DNA of 64,000 bases, taken from Gimesia fumaroli. Lineage in GTDB: Bacteria; Planctomycetota; Planctomycetia; Planctomycetales; Planctomycetaceae. The position numbers and the translations under genes were made by a program. The stretch is taken from NCBI RefSeq assembly GCF_007754425.1, contig NZ_CP037452.1, positions 1,808,564 to 1,872,563 of the forward strand, given 5' to 3'. The first letter of the stretch is position 1. Each line of letters starts with the position of its first letter. The notes beneath the pieces were generated by a model. It did not search any database and was not told where the DNA came from. It was given only the letters and a program-made list of their open reading frames with translations. This document shows, one piece after another, positions 54,046 to 64,000 of this stretch.

Positions 54046-54081
54046 AAAAAGGACCGAAGTGATCTCACTTCGGTCCTTTTT
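54046..54081. terminator. Rho-independent terminator, bidirectional
   Basis: AAAAAGGACCGAAGTGA and TCACTTCGGTCCTTTTT form a perfect 17-bp stem around a 2-nt centre (TC), flanked by A and T tracts. It separates the TPR gene from the convergent small lipoprotein gene and can stop both transcripts. Confidence 0.92.
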
Positions 54082-54129
54082 CTTGTTTTCAGAGGCTGTC
54101 GATAATACCGTAGCAGACCGAATCAGCAA

Positions 54130-54579
54130 TCAGGGGGTTGGTGTGCCGGGGGTCGTTTTGGCTGCAAAACGTTTTTCGCCCATCAAAGGATCATTAGGAT
54201 CGATTTTTCGGAAGAGCATTTTCCGTTTAATCTCTGATTCTTTTTTCTTCTCACCTGTGCGCTGGACGAATGTGGGAGTTAATTCAATGTGCCGATCTGA
54301 GAAAGCAGCATAGTCAAAGTACAATACGGCATTAATATCAGATTTTCGCATATCCATGATGATGGTGGCCGGCTCTGTTTCTGTATTGAGATAATATCGC
54401 CCCTTCCGACGTGGGCCGCGGTTAATGCTGTAGACCGTACCATCTTCCCGGAAAATCATATTCGGGCCCCCTGTACTCTGCCAGCGTCCTACCAGGTTCT
54501 CGTGTTCCGATTGCTGGCACGAACTCGACACACAGACCAAGGCCAGTAATAACGCCATTCCTGAATGCTGAAACTGCAT
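54130..54579 (-). CDS. Small exported lipoprotein-like protein
   Basis: A 149-residue protein with a hydrophobic start (MALLLALVCVSSSCQQSEHE), probably a lipoprotein or simple signal. The mature part has LVGRWQSTGGPNMIFREDGT and KGRYYLNTETEPATIIMDMR, a pattern like planctomycete lipocalin/avidin-like TIGR03067-type domains (extended beta strands, GxW), though I am not sure of the family. The C-terminus is Lys-rich and then Pro/Thr-rich (KTTPGTPTP). Convergent with the TPR gene. Confidence 0.7.
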   Translation of the reverse strand: MQFQHSGMALLLALVCVSSSCQQSEHENLVGRWQSTGGPNMIFREDGTVYSINRGPRRKGRYYLNTETEPATIIMDMRKSDINAVLYFDYAAFSDRHIELTPTFVQRTGEKKKESEIKRKMLFRKIDPNDPLMGEKRFAAKTTPGTPTP

Positions 54580-55155
54580 TTGATTCCTCTAACTGATTGA
54601 TCTTTTAGCCGGAGAGAGAACGGACGAGGTAAGCAGATGACGCACCTCACCCGCGGTTCTGATAGTCGTATTGTGCCCGGTAGACTGACCTGATGTAAAG
54701 AAAAATAGTCTGTAATAAATAAAAGATTTCCAGTGTTTACGCAGCAGAGGGTGTGTCTGGTGCACGCGGCTTCGTACATTTGTATCTGTTTTAGATGTCA
54801 ATGTAAATAAAACACGGCTTATATGTTGGTGTTTTGGGCGTTCATTTTGATGTAATGAGTAGCGTTGGGAAAAATTAACGTCTTGGTAAAATTGTTAAAA
54901 TTAGAGGAACAGGCGCTTTTTTCTGTGGAATTTTTTAGAAGTTTCGGATATTGATGGTTAGACAAATGACAACAGGTTTGCTGCGCTGACTGATAAATAG
55001 GTCGGTAAGAGGCCTGATGTCACTAAGAAAAAATTCTGAGAACACTAATGAGGGGTGAGATTTTTTCTGCCTCTCAAAACATATTCGATACCAATCGTCT
55101 CATACATTTACAGTTTATCTAACTGAATTGACCTACTATCTGAGGAGTTGACAGG
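54580..55155. other. Long AT-rich leader upstream of the giant gene (576 bp)
   Basis: A spacer between divergent genes. It should contain the promoter of the giant gene and its long leader. GAGGAG at 55142-55147 stands 8 bp before the giant gene's ATG. I see no RNA gene or supported small frame. Confidence 0.5.
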
Positions 55156-58100
55156 ATGCTGCTTACGAATTGGCTCGGTACTATCACTTCCCGCATCAAA
55201 AAACGTCCCACATTTCGTTCTCGTGATCGCCGTGCAATCCGGCGCCGCTGGCACGCTGCTGTCAACAACCAGATCTCCACGACCGAAGTCTTGGAAGACC
55301 GGACGCTGCTGACAACGTTCTTCGTCGATGACTCTCTGGAGCTCACGAATGACCAGGGGGCCGCTGGTTTGGACGCGGGTGATACTGTCACTTTTGCGTT
55401 TGGTGAAGCCGGCCAGACAGTAGGGCTGATTTTCGGGACGGATGCCTTTGCCACGATTCAGGACGCGGTGGATGCTGCTCAACTCAGTGTTGATCCTACG
55501 GATACCATCAACGTGGCCGCAGGAACTTATACCGAAGATGTGATCGTGGATACCTCTGTGATTCTCCGGGGAGCCAATGCCGGGATTGCAGGTAATGGTG
55601 TTCGCGGGGCGGAGAGTCTGATTGATCCGAGTTCACCCTTTGGGATTGAAGTCCGTGCTGATGACGTCACGATTGACGGGTTTGAAATCACGGGACTCAA
55701 TCGGGATGGGATCAACGTGCGCCCGACAAATTCCGGGCCGGGGGTGTCTACACGCGAAAACATCGTGATCCAAAACAATTACATCCATGAAACACTCGTC
55801 CCTGGTAGCCAGGTTAACGGGATTGTGTTTGGGGAGCAAGTTGTCGGGGGACCTGATTCAACTGATATGGCGACGATCAGCTTTGTCACCATCTCGGACA
55901 ACTTGATCGATGTGACCGATGATAACTCCGCCCGCGGCGTGGTGATGACCGGACATTTCGCGAGCATCCACTTCGACAATTTCGACATTACTGGCAATGT
56001 CATCCAGGCAAAAAACAACGGGCTCTTCTTTTCGGAAAACCCTGCCATCTACACTGCCGCAGGGATTGAAATCCTGGATAACACTTTCGAATCACCTGGG
56101 AGTACGGGGATTAACGCCGGAAACCTCGATTCCACTTCGAAAGTGAACGGGAACACGTTCATCAATAATGCCACTGGGGCGGCTCTCAACTTCGCTGAAG
56201 CGGGTGGAGAGGTGTTGAACAACATTTTTGAAAACAACACCAACGTGGGATTGTACTTCTTTGATGATACCTACTTCCCGCAGTCCTCGGAAAATCCCAC
56301 AGTTACCGGCAACACCTTCACCAATAATGCTCGCCAGGTGGGAGGAGATGCGCCTGCCGTGGATTTCGATGCCATCCAGAACAACAACAGCTACGATGGT
56401 GGTGTGGAGGTTTCCAGCAACGGTAATCTCTACGGGAGCATTCAAGAAGCCATTGACAACGCGATGCCTGGTGATGATGTGACCGTGGTGATCAACGCGA
56501 CCTACACCGAAAATGTGGACATCAACAAAGCCGTCACATTAATGGGAGAAGCAACGGTGGACGGCAGTGTCACGGCATCCGTAGCCGGAGCAACCATCGC
56601 CCCCGGTTTCAGTCCCGGCACCTTTACCAGCACCGATTTGAATCTGACTGCCGGCTCCTCATTGAGTGTGGAAATCGATGGAATCTCCGGGGCCGGGGTG
56701 GTGGGCGGTCATGATCAATTCGTGACAACCGGCAATGTGAATCTGGGTGGTGCCACACTGGACACCACGGGCAGCGACATCATCGGCGCCATGTTGGGCG
56801 ATACGTTCGAAATCATCGATGTGGGCGGTACTCTCACGGGCACCTTTGCCGGTCTTGACAACGGGGATACTGTGCTGGTCAACGGTCAGACCTTCCGCAT
56901 CTTTTACAACGGTGGTGACGGGAACGATGTGATCCTCACCTTCCTGCCTCCTGTTCCCGTAACCTATGTGGACACCACTTTCACCGGTGTGTACGGCACC
57001 TTCATCACCGACGCGGATCCCAATCAGGGTGGTGATCAAAATGCGGTGATTGGAGTCAATGCGTTCGCCTCCATCCAGGAAGCGGTAACGGCCGCATCAG
57101 CAGGCGCCACGATTGATATCGCTGCTGGAACTTATGCCGAAGATGTGATCGTGAATACTTCTGTGATTCTTCAGGGAGCCAATGCCGGGATTGCTGCCGG
57201 GGTTGACCCTGGTGTCCGCGGCACAGAAAGTGAACTGACCGGCGGGTTTCGTCTCTTTGCGAACGATGTCGTGATTGACGGACTCAAGATCATCGATGGG
57301 ACCGGTCCGGCCGGCATTGGCAGTCAATCTGCCGTCTTCATGACTGCCGGCACCACGGGGCATACGATCGAGAACAATATTCTGGAAGGTCCGGGAACGG
57401 GAGTCGAAAGTCGTGGTGTGCTCTCCACATTTAATGGAAATAACGACAACATCACGATCCAGAACAACGAAATTTACGCTTGGGTCGCCGGTATTCATAA
57501 CCAGGGCAACACGAATGTAGACATTTTAGGCAACAACTTCCATGACGTGGTCGTAGGCATCGCCAATGACTTCGTTGCTGATGTCAGTATCGAAGGCAAC
57601 GCCTTCAGCAACGCATCGGGAGGTGTCGGCGTCTTCAATAACACTTCCAATGGCATACCCGATGTAGCCGCTCATAACAACTTTTTCGACTCCTCAACGC
57701 TCACCGAGCTCATCGGTCATCACGGTGGAGATGCTGTTGACGCTTCCGGCAACTGGTGGGGCAGCACGGACGAAACAACAATCGCTAATTCCATGAAGAG
57801 CGGCGGTGTTGCTGGCGACGCTTCGCAGGTCGACTTCACTTCATTCTTGAATAACGGTGCAGACACAAACGTGGGGCTGGCAGGTTTTCAAGGTGACTTT
57901 TCCACTCTGAATGTGACCTCACTGGGGGCTCAAACAGGTCCCGGCGGACGGATTCAGGAAGCCATTGATAGTGTGACTGCTGGAGGAACTGTTAATATCC
58001 TCGCCGGTACATATTCCGGAAATGTTGATGCAACTGGAAACAACGTAATTTTGGCTCCGGGTAACAGCCCCGGACAGGTCACCATCAATGGCAACCTGAC

Positions 58101-61100
58101 ATTGAATGGCGACGATACACTCGACATCGAAATGAACAGTGCCATAGCGGGAACCGGCTTCGATCAACTGGTCGTGAACGGAACCGTCAGCTTAGGTGGT
58201 GTTACTTTAAATCTGATTGATGGTTTTGATCCTGCAGAAGGGGATGAGTTTGTCATCATCGACAATGTTGATGTTCACGCTGTCGCGGGAACCTTCAACG
58301 GTCTCGCCGAAGGTCATGAATTTACCGACTTCCTTGGCGTCATCGGACAGAGCGCGTTTCTGACTTATGCGGGTGGCGATGGTAACGATGTTGCGATTGT
58401 TGTTGAAAACTCAACACCTGTGGTCGATCTGCCCGTCGATGGAAATCCCGATGATTACACCATCGAACTGGTAGGCGGAAATGTCGTCATCACTGACGAT
58501 GCCACTGGAGACGTGATTTCGAATACGCCATTAGCTGCACTCGGCGGACCGATCGTGATTAACGGTGAAGATGGCCAGGACGATACTCTGACATTCGACT
58601 TGACCGGCATCGATGAAAATACCGGTTTGGAAATTGTCTTCAACGGGGGAGTCGGTGGTAACGACGAACTGACTCTCATCCGAACGGGCGCTCTGACCTC
58701 ATTGGATCATATTTTCCAGACTCCCAGCGATGGTTTGATTTTCATCAATGGTCAGGTCTCTCCAATCATCACATACACCGGTTTGGAACCGATAACTGAT
58801 AATGTCGTCGTTGCGAACCGTACCTTTACATTCATCGGGGCAACAGAAACAATTACACTGTCTGATGATGGTGATGTAGGCGATGGGCAATCCTTCATTG
58901 ATTCAAACCTGTCCGAATCAGTTGTGTTTGTGCATCCCACTAACTCGTTGACGATTAGAACCGAAGCCCTGGGGGGTAGTGGGGCAGACATCATCAACAT
59001 CGATGGTATTGACTCGACCTTTGATCAAGACTTGATTGTCCTGGCGGGCACCGATGATACGATCAACACCGCCGCTGTTGACATCGGCTCCGGCTTGTTA
59101 GATTTGACTGCCGATCAAGTCAACGTCAATGGTGCCTTTACTACAACGGGTAGTGTCGATATTGAATCCACGGCTCAAGACATTACATTTGGCGCCGCTG
59201 GTTCGATCGACGCCGGTGCCAGTGATATCGATTTAACGGCGTTCTTCAATGTGGAATCGGTGAATGTGACCACAACCAGTGAAGTACGCGTGACAGCCAC
59301 CGGTGGTGGCATTAATGACCTGAATGGGAATGCCCTGATCACCGCTGATCGCGTGGCCCTGCGTGCTGGTGGTGCAGGGGGGGGGATTACCGGTCTCGAG
59401 ACTGATGTCAATACCCTGGCGGTCAGTGCGACCGGTGGCGGATTTGCTATCGACAATACAGGTGATCTGGTAATAGGCACCGTCGATGGCTTAAGCGGAA
59501 TCACTGCGAACTCTAGTACCATCTTTTTTACCACTACCGGAGCACTCACAGTGAATGAGGCTGTTTCTGCAGGAATCATTGCTTGGTTGTCAGCTACAGA
59601 TTCTGGTACTGCAGGACAGGACATTAACGTCAATGCCGACATCACCAGTACGAGTGGCGATATCTCATTGGAGGCTGGTGATAATTTCAATCTAGCAACC
59701 GGTGTGACATTGGATGCCGCAACTGCATTGAGTATCGAGATTGATTCCTTCAATGCCGATGCTGGAGGAAGCATTGCTAACCTGAACGGGGATCTGATTG
59801 CAGGAACACAGATTACCGTGTTTGGCCAATCCGATGACGATCAGGTCATCATCGACGGCAATGCCGGGGCCACCAATGATGGTGGAACTGTAGACGGAAT
59901 TCAGTCACTCTTCTCATTCGTTGGGGGTGGCGGTACAGACGAGTTGATCGTGGACGACTCGGGTGATGTGACCGGCGATACGATTCTCGTTCAAAGTTTA
60001 TTTCCCGGAAGTGGTGCTGTAATCGGTGCCACTGGGGTTACCTTGGGCTTTGAAACGTTGGAAAACCTGACATTGTTTGCTGGTACGGATGCCGATGACA
60101 TTACTGTCTCTCCAAATGCTCTGACGTCAATCGATATCTTTGGTGGCGATCCTGCAATTGCTCCCGGCGATACATTGACTTACCTCACTCCTCCGGGGGA
60201 AACTTCCACATTCACTCCCGCTGGCTTAGATGGTGGTACCATCGGAGCGACGGGCGGATTCCAGGATGTCGTCTTTGATGAAATCGAAGGCCTGACCTTT
60301 GGTGGAAGTGTAGCCGTCGATGGTACCGCCGGCGATGATGTGCTCACGATTACGGCAACCAGTGCCGATTCTGGTACCTACCAGATTAACGGTGGTCCGG
60401 TCATCAATTTCAACGCAGCCACCGATTTTACTTTCAATGGTCTGGCTGGCGATGACCGTCTCGTGATTAACAACCCAGGGGGTGGCGTGTTTGATCCTCT
60501 GAACGGCATTTTCTTCAATGGTGGCTCCGGTGGAGAAACGCTCGGCGATACCCTTGAGATCTTAGGCGGAACTGCAGGCTCTGTTGAACATCGCTTTACA
60601 ACGGAAAATGACGGCAGCGTATTCTATAATGGTGAAGGTGTAGCAACGATTACTTACACCGGTCTGGAACCGGTGCTGGATACGATTGTCGCCACCGATC
60701 GGATCTTTAGTTTCTTAGGCGCAGGTGAAACAATTACGCTCTCCGATAATGCTGGTGCCGGTGATGGTATCTCTCTGATTGATTCTACCCTGGGTGAGTC
60801 GGTTGCGTTCGTGCATCCGGCCGGGACGGTCACCATCAATACCGAAACCAGTGGAGGCAGCGGTGTAGATCAGGTTAATATCAACGCTGTCGACTCGACA
60901 TTTACTGCAAATCTGACCGTGAATGCCGGTACCGATGATATCATCACTACCACCACTGTCGACATTGGAGCGGGTGTGTTGGATTTGACTGCCGGTCTGG
61001 TCAATGTCAATGGTGCATTTACCACCACAGGCAGCGTAGATATTGAAGCGACAGCAAGTGACATTGAATTCAATGCTGTCGGTTCGATTGATGCCGGTGC

Positions 61101-64000
61101 CAGTGATATCGATTTAACGGCCTTCTTCAATATAGAATCGTTACAGGTTTCAACCACCAGTGAAGTTCGGGTTACAGCTAGCGGCGGCGGCATCAATGAC
61201 TTAACAGGGAATGCCCTGATCACTGCTGATCGGGCGGCTTTGCGTGTTGGTGGTCCCGGCGGTATTACCGGTATCGACACAAACGTCAATACTCTGGCAA
61301 CCAGCGTGACCAGTGGTGGATTTTCGATTGACAATACCGGAGCATTGGAAATTGGCACGGTCGATGGTTTAGCTGGTATCACTGCTGCTGCCAGTTCAAT
61401 CTTCCTGACGACAACTGGTACTCTGACAGTCAATGAAGCAGTCACTGGAAGGGCGGTCGATTTAAGATCGAACGATACCATGACGATTTCAAATAATGTA
61501 GCTGCTTCTATGGGAACTTTGAAGCTGCAAAACTTTGGCGGTGACTTTGTATTGAACAGCCCCGCACAAGTCTCAAACGCCGCAGCATTTTTGATCGACA
61601 TTGATTCTGCTGGAACCGTAGATTTGGCTGAGGGGTCGATCATCACCAGCCTTGGCACCGGTCTGATCGACATTGATGCCGTTAACAATATCAATCTGGC
61701 AAGTATTACAACTGGCGGTGAAGTGCAAGTCACCACTTCCGCAGGCAGTATCACTGACAATACAGCAGCTGAAACTGCTTTGATTGACGCCAGTACTGTT
61801 GCGCTGCGTGCCGCCACCGGCATTGGTGCCGCGGGACCTGCTGACATTGACCTGGATATCAGCTTTATGGCCGCAAATGCGACAAGCGGCAATATCTTCC
61901 TGCAAGATCCTTCTCTGACAACCGTCGGCACTGTCGATGGACTGGCTGGTATTACAGCCGGCGGAAACATCGATTTGGATATGGGGGGACTAAATCTCAA
62001 TGAGCAGATCGAAGCCACCGGTGCCGCGTCAACGATCGTGGTGAATTCGTCATCCAGCATCTTGGCTAATGACACCGTGCGGACGAACGGCGGGACGATT
62101 GACCTGCTGGCGAATAACGACCTTAGCCTGTTTTCATTTTCATTGGTTGATACCACGTCCGCCGCTGTCGTGACACTGACCGCTGATAACGACAGTGTCG
62201 GCGGTGGCTCTTTCGAACAATCAAACGCTAGTCTCGTCAACGCACGCGGTGGCGATCTGGATGTTTCCGGAAGCGGCGATTTGCGGCTCGTTGATCTGCA
62301 AAGTGCCGGCGGTACTGTGACTGTAACGACGAACGGAACCATCTTTGACAATAGCGTTAGCGAAGCCGCCTTGGTTACCGCGGGCGAAGTCGCATTGCGT
62401 GCTGCCTTCGGTATTGGAGCCGCGGGTGCTTCTGACATTGATTTGGCCGTCGGCAGAGTGGCCGCTTCTTCTCCACTCGGTAACATTGTCCTCAGCAACA
62501 CAGGCGCTCTGGAAATTGGAACTGTTGATGGTCTGATTGGCGTTGACGCCGGTGCGGGACAGGTGATTGCTTCCGCTGCCAGCCCGCTGACCGTTGCCAG
62601 CAACGTCACCGCGGCCGGAACGGTCACGCTGACCTCAACGGATGCGGCCGGACCCGGGGATGACCTGACAATCAACGCCGGTGTGACCGTCGAATCGACG
62701 GGCGCGGATGTGGTGCTGAATTCCGGCGATAACTTCCTGCTCGCACTGACGGGGGAAGTGATCGCCGATACGACCATTACAATTAACGTCGATCCGATTA
62801 CTGACGGGGCAGGAGCCACCGTCGATCTGCTGGGGAACGTGGATGCGACCCTGACCACGATCAACGGTGGTGACGATGCAGACACGTTCAACATCCTGCC
62901 AACGCAGGATTCACCGATTACCATCAATGGCGGCAATCCGACTCTGCCGACGGTTCCCGGGGACGTTCTCAATCTGGACTTTACCGGCCTGACGTCTCCC
63001 GTGCTGACGCTGGGTATGAGCCCCGGTTCGGGAACCTTCAGTTTTGCCGGTGATCCTCAACTGCCGGTAACCTACAGCAGCATCGAAAACGTCAACACCA
63101 GCACGGGTGCTTACCACCTGGTACTGGACATGCTGGCTTCCGGTTTCCAGAATGCGGCCGCTGATACGATTGATGCGATGCTGGATGGAACGGGCACCGA
63201 TCTGGTGATCGACATCAATGCGGCGAACTTCTTCACGGGAGCCCAGTCCGATATTCTCTCCTTCACGGTCATCGGTTCTGCCGACAGCGATACGCTGAAC
63301 ATCAACGAATCTCCCGGCGGTCTGCCGTTCTTTACCACGGCGGCTCCGGCGATTGGTGCTTCCAACGGTTCGCACCTGAACGCCGCCGCCGACTTCTTCC
63401 TGGAAGACATTTTCAACCCCAACACTTACGATGCCACCGACATCACGATTCACTTTGACGGGGGCGCCGGTGTTGATGACGTGAACGTCGGCTTCATTAC
63501 CGACCATGACGCCGGTTACTTCTCGGACATGGACGATACCCTGGGCAGCGGCAATATCGTCGCCGCTCTGACGGGCGACACCGACATCGATCTGGGGCTT
63601 TCCTTCGCTCGCGTGGAAGGGGCCGGAATCTTCGGCACGACCACCGGTGGCGGTCTGCACGTCGATGCCAGTGCCACCCCGGCAACCACTCAGGTCGTGA
63701 TTGACGATGCTCTCGGAGCCGGCGACGGGATTTCCCAGGTGATGGCCAATGGTGGATTCACCAACCTGCTGTTCGGTGGATTTAACGATCTGCAACTGGT
63801 CTCGGGACCGGGCAGCGAAACCATCGATCTGATCGCATTGGACTCCATCACCAGTTTGATCAATATCGAACTGGATGCCGACGACGTCTTTGGCACCAAC
63901 GCAGCCGACAACGATGTGATCCGTGTGCATTCGGCTCCGCTGGGCGTACTCAACATCAACATCCTGGCAGCCGCCGGTGATGACGTGATCAATGTCTTTG
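55156..64000 (+). CDS. Giant beta-helix/adhesin-like surface protein, 3' end outside the window
   Basis: From ATG 55156 (GAGGAG 8 bp upstream) one frame stays open to the right edge: 2,948 codons without a stop. The N-terminus is basic (RIKKRPTFRSRDRRAIRRRW) and has STTEVLEDRTLLT at residues 42-54, the LExRxLL-type signature that marks the N-terminus of giant planctomycete exported proteins. Residues ~60-620 contain right-handed beta-helix repeats (FATIQDAV, AAGTYTEDVIV, GNTFxxN). Repeated GGDGNDV motifs occur near residues 590 and 1,075. Further on are duplicated ~265-residue units (1206-1470, 1833-2096) and GTVDGLxGI elements. Composition is Asp/Gly/Thr-rich, Cys-poor and acidic, as in extracellular adhesins that bind calcium. 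Function is inferred only. Confidence 0.9.
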   Translation, partial: MLLTNWLGTITSRIKKRPTFRSRDRRAIRRRWHAAVNNQISTTEVLEDRTLLTTFFVDDSLELTNDQGAAGLDAGDTVTFAFGEAGQTVGLIFGTDAFATIQDAVDAAQLSVDPTDTINVAAGTYTEDVIVDTSVILRGANAGIAGNGVRGAESLIDPSSPFGIEVRADDVTIDGFEITGLNRDGINVRPTNSGPGVSTRENIVIQNNYIHETLVPGSQVNGIVFGEQVVGGPDSTDMATISFVTISDNLIDVTDDNSARGVVMTGHFASIHFDNFDITGNVIQAKNNGLFFSENPAIYTAAGIEILDNTFESPGSTGINAGNLDSTSKVNGNTFINNATGAALNFAEAGGEVLNNIFENNTNVGLYFFDDTYFPQSSENPTVTGNTFTNNARQVGGDAPAVDFDAIQNNNSYDGGVEVSSNGNLYGSIQEAIDNAMPGDDVTVVINATYTENVDINKAVTLMGEATVDGSVTASVAGATIAPGFSPGTFTSTDLNLTAGSSLSVEIDGISGAGVVGGHDQFVTTGNVNLGGATLDTTGSDIIGAMLGDTFEIIDVGGTLTGTFAGLDNGDTVLVNGQTFRIFYNGGDGNDVILTFLPPVPVTYVDTTFTGVYGTFITDADPNQGGDQNAVIGVNAFASIQEAVTAASAGATIDIAAGTYAEDVIVNTSVILQGANAGIAAGVDPGVRGTESELTGGFRLFANDVVIDGLKIIDGTGPAGIGSQSAVFMTAGTTGHTIENNILEGPGTGVESRGVLSTFNGNNDNITIQNNEIYAWVAGIHNQGNTNVDILGNNFHDVVVGIANDFVADVSIEGNAFSNASGGVGVFNNTSNGIPDVAAHNNFFDSSTLTELIGHHGGDAVDASGNWWGSTDETTIANSMKSGGVAGDASQVDFTSFLNNGADTNVGLAGFQGDFSTLNVTSLGAQTGPGGRIQEAIDSVTAGGTVNILAGTYSGNVDATGNNVILAPGNSPGQVTINGNLTLNGDDTLDIEMNSAIAGTGFDQLVVNGTVSLGGVTLNLIDGFDPAEGDEFVIIDNVDVHAVAGTFNGLAEGHEFTDFLGVIGQSAFLTYAGGDGNDVAIVVENSTPVVDLPVDGNPDDYTIELVGGNVVITDDATGDVISNTPLAALGGPIVINGEDGQDDTLTFDLTGIDENTGLEIVFNGGVGGNDELTLIRTGALTSLDHIFQTPSDGLIFINGQVSPIITYTGLEPITDNVVVANRTFTFIGATETITLSDDGDVGDGQSFIDSNLSESVVFVHPTNSLTIRTEALGGSGADIINIDGIDSTFDQDLIVLAGTDDTINTAAVDIGSGLLDLTADQVNVNGAFTTTGSVDIESTAQDITFGAAGSIDAGASDIDLTAFFNVESVNVTTTSEVRVTATGGGINDLNGNALITADRVALRAGGAGGGITGLETDVNTLAVSATGGGFAIDNTGDLVIGTVDGLSGITANSSTIFFTTTGALTVNEAVSAGIIAWLSATDSGTAGQDINVNADITSTSGDISLEAGDNFNLATGVTLDAATALSIEIDSFNADAGGSIANLNGDLIAGTQITVFGQSDDDQVIIDGNAGATNDGGTVDGIQSLFSFVGGGGTDELIVDDSGDVTGDTILVQSLFPGSGAVIGATGVTLGFETLENLTLFAGTDADDITVSPNALTSIDIFGGDPAIAPGDTLTYLTPPGETSTFTPAGLDGGTIGATGGFQDVVFDEIEGLTFGGSVAVDGTAGDDVLTITATSADSGTYQINGGPVINFNAATDFTFNGLAGDDRLVINNPGGGVFDPLNGIFFNGGSGGETLGDTLEILGGTAGSVEHRFTTENDGSVFYNGEGVATITYTGLEPVLDTIVATDRIFSFLGAGETITLSDNAGAGDGISLIDSTLGESVAFVHPAGTVTINTETSGGSGVDQVNINAVDSTFTANLTVNAGTDDIITTTTVDIGAGVLDLTAGLVNVNGAFTTTGSVDIEATASDIEFNAVGSIDAGASDIDLTAFFNIESLQVSTTSEVRVTASGGGINDLTGNALITADRAALRVGGPGGITGIDTNVNTLATSVTSGGFSIDNTGALEIGTVDGLAGITAAASSIFLTTTGTLTVNEAVTGRAVDLRSNDTMTISNNVAASMGTLKLQNFGGDFVLNSPAQVSNAAAFLIDIDSAGTVDLAEGSIITSLGTGLIDIDAVNNINLASITTGGEVQVTTSAGSITDNTAAETALIDASTVALRAATGIGAAGPADIDLDISFMAANATSGNIFLQDPSLTTVGTVDGLAGITAGGNIDLDMGGLNLNEQIEATGAASTIVVNSSSSILANDTVRTNGGTIDLLANNDLSLFSFSLVDTTSAAVVTLTADNDSVGGGSFEQSNASLVNARGGDLDVSGSGDLRLVDLQSAGGTVTVTTNGTIFDNSVSEAALVTAGEVALRAAFGIGAAGASDIDLAVGRVAASSPLGNIVLSNTGALEIGTVDGLIGVDAGAGQVIASAASPLTVASNVTAAGTVTLTSTDAAGPGDDLTINAGVTVESTGADVVLNSGDNFLLALTGEVIADTTITINVDPITDGAGATVDLLGNVDATLTTINGGDDADTFNILPTQDSPITINGGNPTLPTVPGDVLNLDFTGLTSPVLTLGMSPGSGTFSFAGDPQLPVTYSSIENVNTSTGAYHLVLDMLASGFQNAAADTIDAMLDGTGTDLVIDINAANFFTGAQSDILSFTVIGSADSDTLNINESPGGLPFFTTAAPAIGASNGSHLNAAADFFLEDIFNPNTYDATDITIHFDGGAGVDDVNVGFITDHDAGYFSDMDDTLGSGNIVAALTGDTDIDLGLSFARVEGAGIFGTTTGGGLHVDASATPATTQVVIDDALGAGDGISQVMANGGFTNLLFGGFNDLQLVSGPGSETIDLIALDSITSLINIELDADDVFGTNAADNDVIRVHSAPLGVLNINILAAAGDDVINVF
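58771..59565 (+). repeat. Internal duplication unit A of the giant protein
   Basis: Encodes residues 1206-1470, from TYTGLEP to LTVNEAV. It aligns with unit B over the whole length; GSIDAGASDIDLTAFFN and GNALITADR are identical between them. The insertion-free alignment suggests segmental duplication within the gene. Confidence 0.85.
60652..61443 (+). repeat. Internal duplication unit B of the giant protein
   Basis: Encodes residues 1833-2096. It differs from unit A by roughly a third of residues by eye and by one residue in length. The spacing between the two unit starts is 627 residues. GTVDGLAGI and later ALRAATGIGAAG elements show that further, shorter repeats follow. Confidence 0.85.

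Noticed and set aside
60870..62972. A 700-codon open frame on the minus strand
   Set aside because: It lies opposite the giant plus-strand gene. Its Ser/Pro/Val/Thr-rich composition is the mirror of Asp/Gly/Thr-rich repeats, and it has no domain and no Shine-Dalgarno. The same holds for 59175-59774, 62911-63930 and the shorter frames from 55108 on.
1..64000. CRISPR array, rRNA operon, riboswitch or insertion sequence
   Set aside because: I looked for regularly spaced short repeats, rRNA-like sequence, known riboswitch-like leaders and transposase frames, and saw none I could support. Diverged elements could be missed by eye.

Overview
The window reads as chromosomal DNA of a planctomycete, most like Gimesia or another Planctomycetaceae. 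That assignment is an inference from gene families. The evidence is a PVC-type heme-binding protein, a DUF1549/DUF1553 cytochrome gene paired with DUF1501, several DUF1559 proteins, an SHD1-domain protein, sulfatase and sialidase genes, and a giant surface protein whose N-terminus carries an LEDRTLL-type signature. Most genes stand alone or in short runs, separated by AT-richer spacers of 200-900 bp.

Left end (1-5.2 kb): the 3' part of a cytochrome c gene, a secreted CehA/McbA-like metallohydrolase and a secreted BNR sialidase. From 5.2 to 8.4 kb a tRNA-Met(CAT) gene carries a decayed integrative element bounded by a 16-bp direct repeat of the tRNA 3' end. It holds integrase relics, a LexA-type DNA-binding protein, a membrane/coiled-coil gene split by an in-frame TAG, and a secreted SHD1 protein. 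A truncated FAD oxidoreductase lies just outside it.

9-22 kb: a GAF protein with an apparently degenerate HD region, small secreted and lipoproteins, two tandem FemAB/BioF2-type acetyltransferase paralogs, MsrA, a membrane acyltransferase, ferrochelatase, a DUF1559 pseudopilin, and an RhlE-type helicase followed by a 58-codon basic protein that seems to start at ATC. 22.7-28.3 kb: an intact DUF1501 gene followed by at least three decayed DUF1501 fragments, a small membrane protein, an SGNH hydrolase with circularly permuted motif order, an APC permease that seems to start at ATT, and a DUF6435 protein.

28.4-43.5 kb: an ionotropic-glutamate-receptor-like channel, the DUF1549/1553-DUF1501 operon, an Lpg1974-type porin, two secreted proteins of unclear role, a repeat-bearing spacer, a sterol-desaturase-family hydroxylase, an orphan FlgI-like protein and a GT39-like glycosyltransferase. 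43.5-55 kb: an AsmA-like protein, TadE/TadG-type genes, an arylsulfatase, MtfA, a TPR lipoprotein and a small lipoprotein.

From 55,156 to the right edge runs one uninterrupted reading frame of at least 2,948 codons. It encodes a giant beta-helix/adhesin-like surface protein with a roughly 265-residue internal duplication. It has no stop in the window, and the long open frames on its opposite strand are shadows.

The most notable signals are the permuted SGNH hydrolase, two independent cases of an ATH start codon behind a strong Shine-Dalgarno, the tRNA-bound relic island, the DUF1501 graveyard and the giant duplicated protein.
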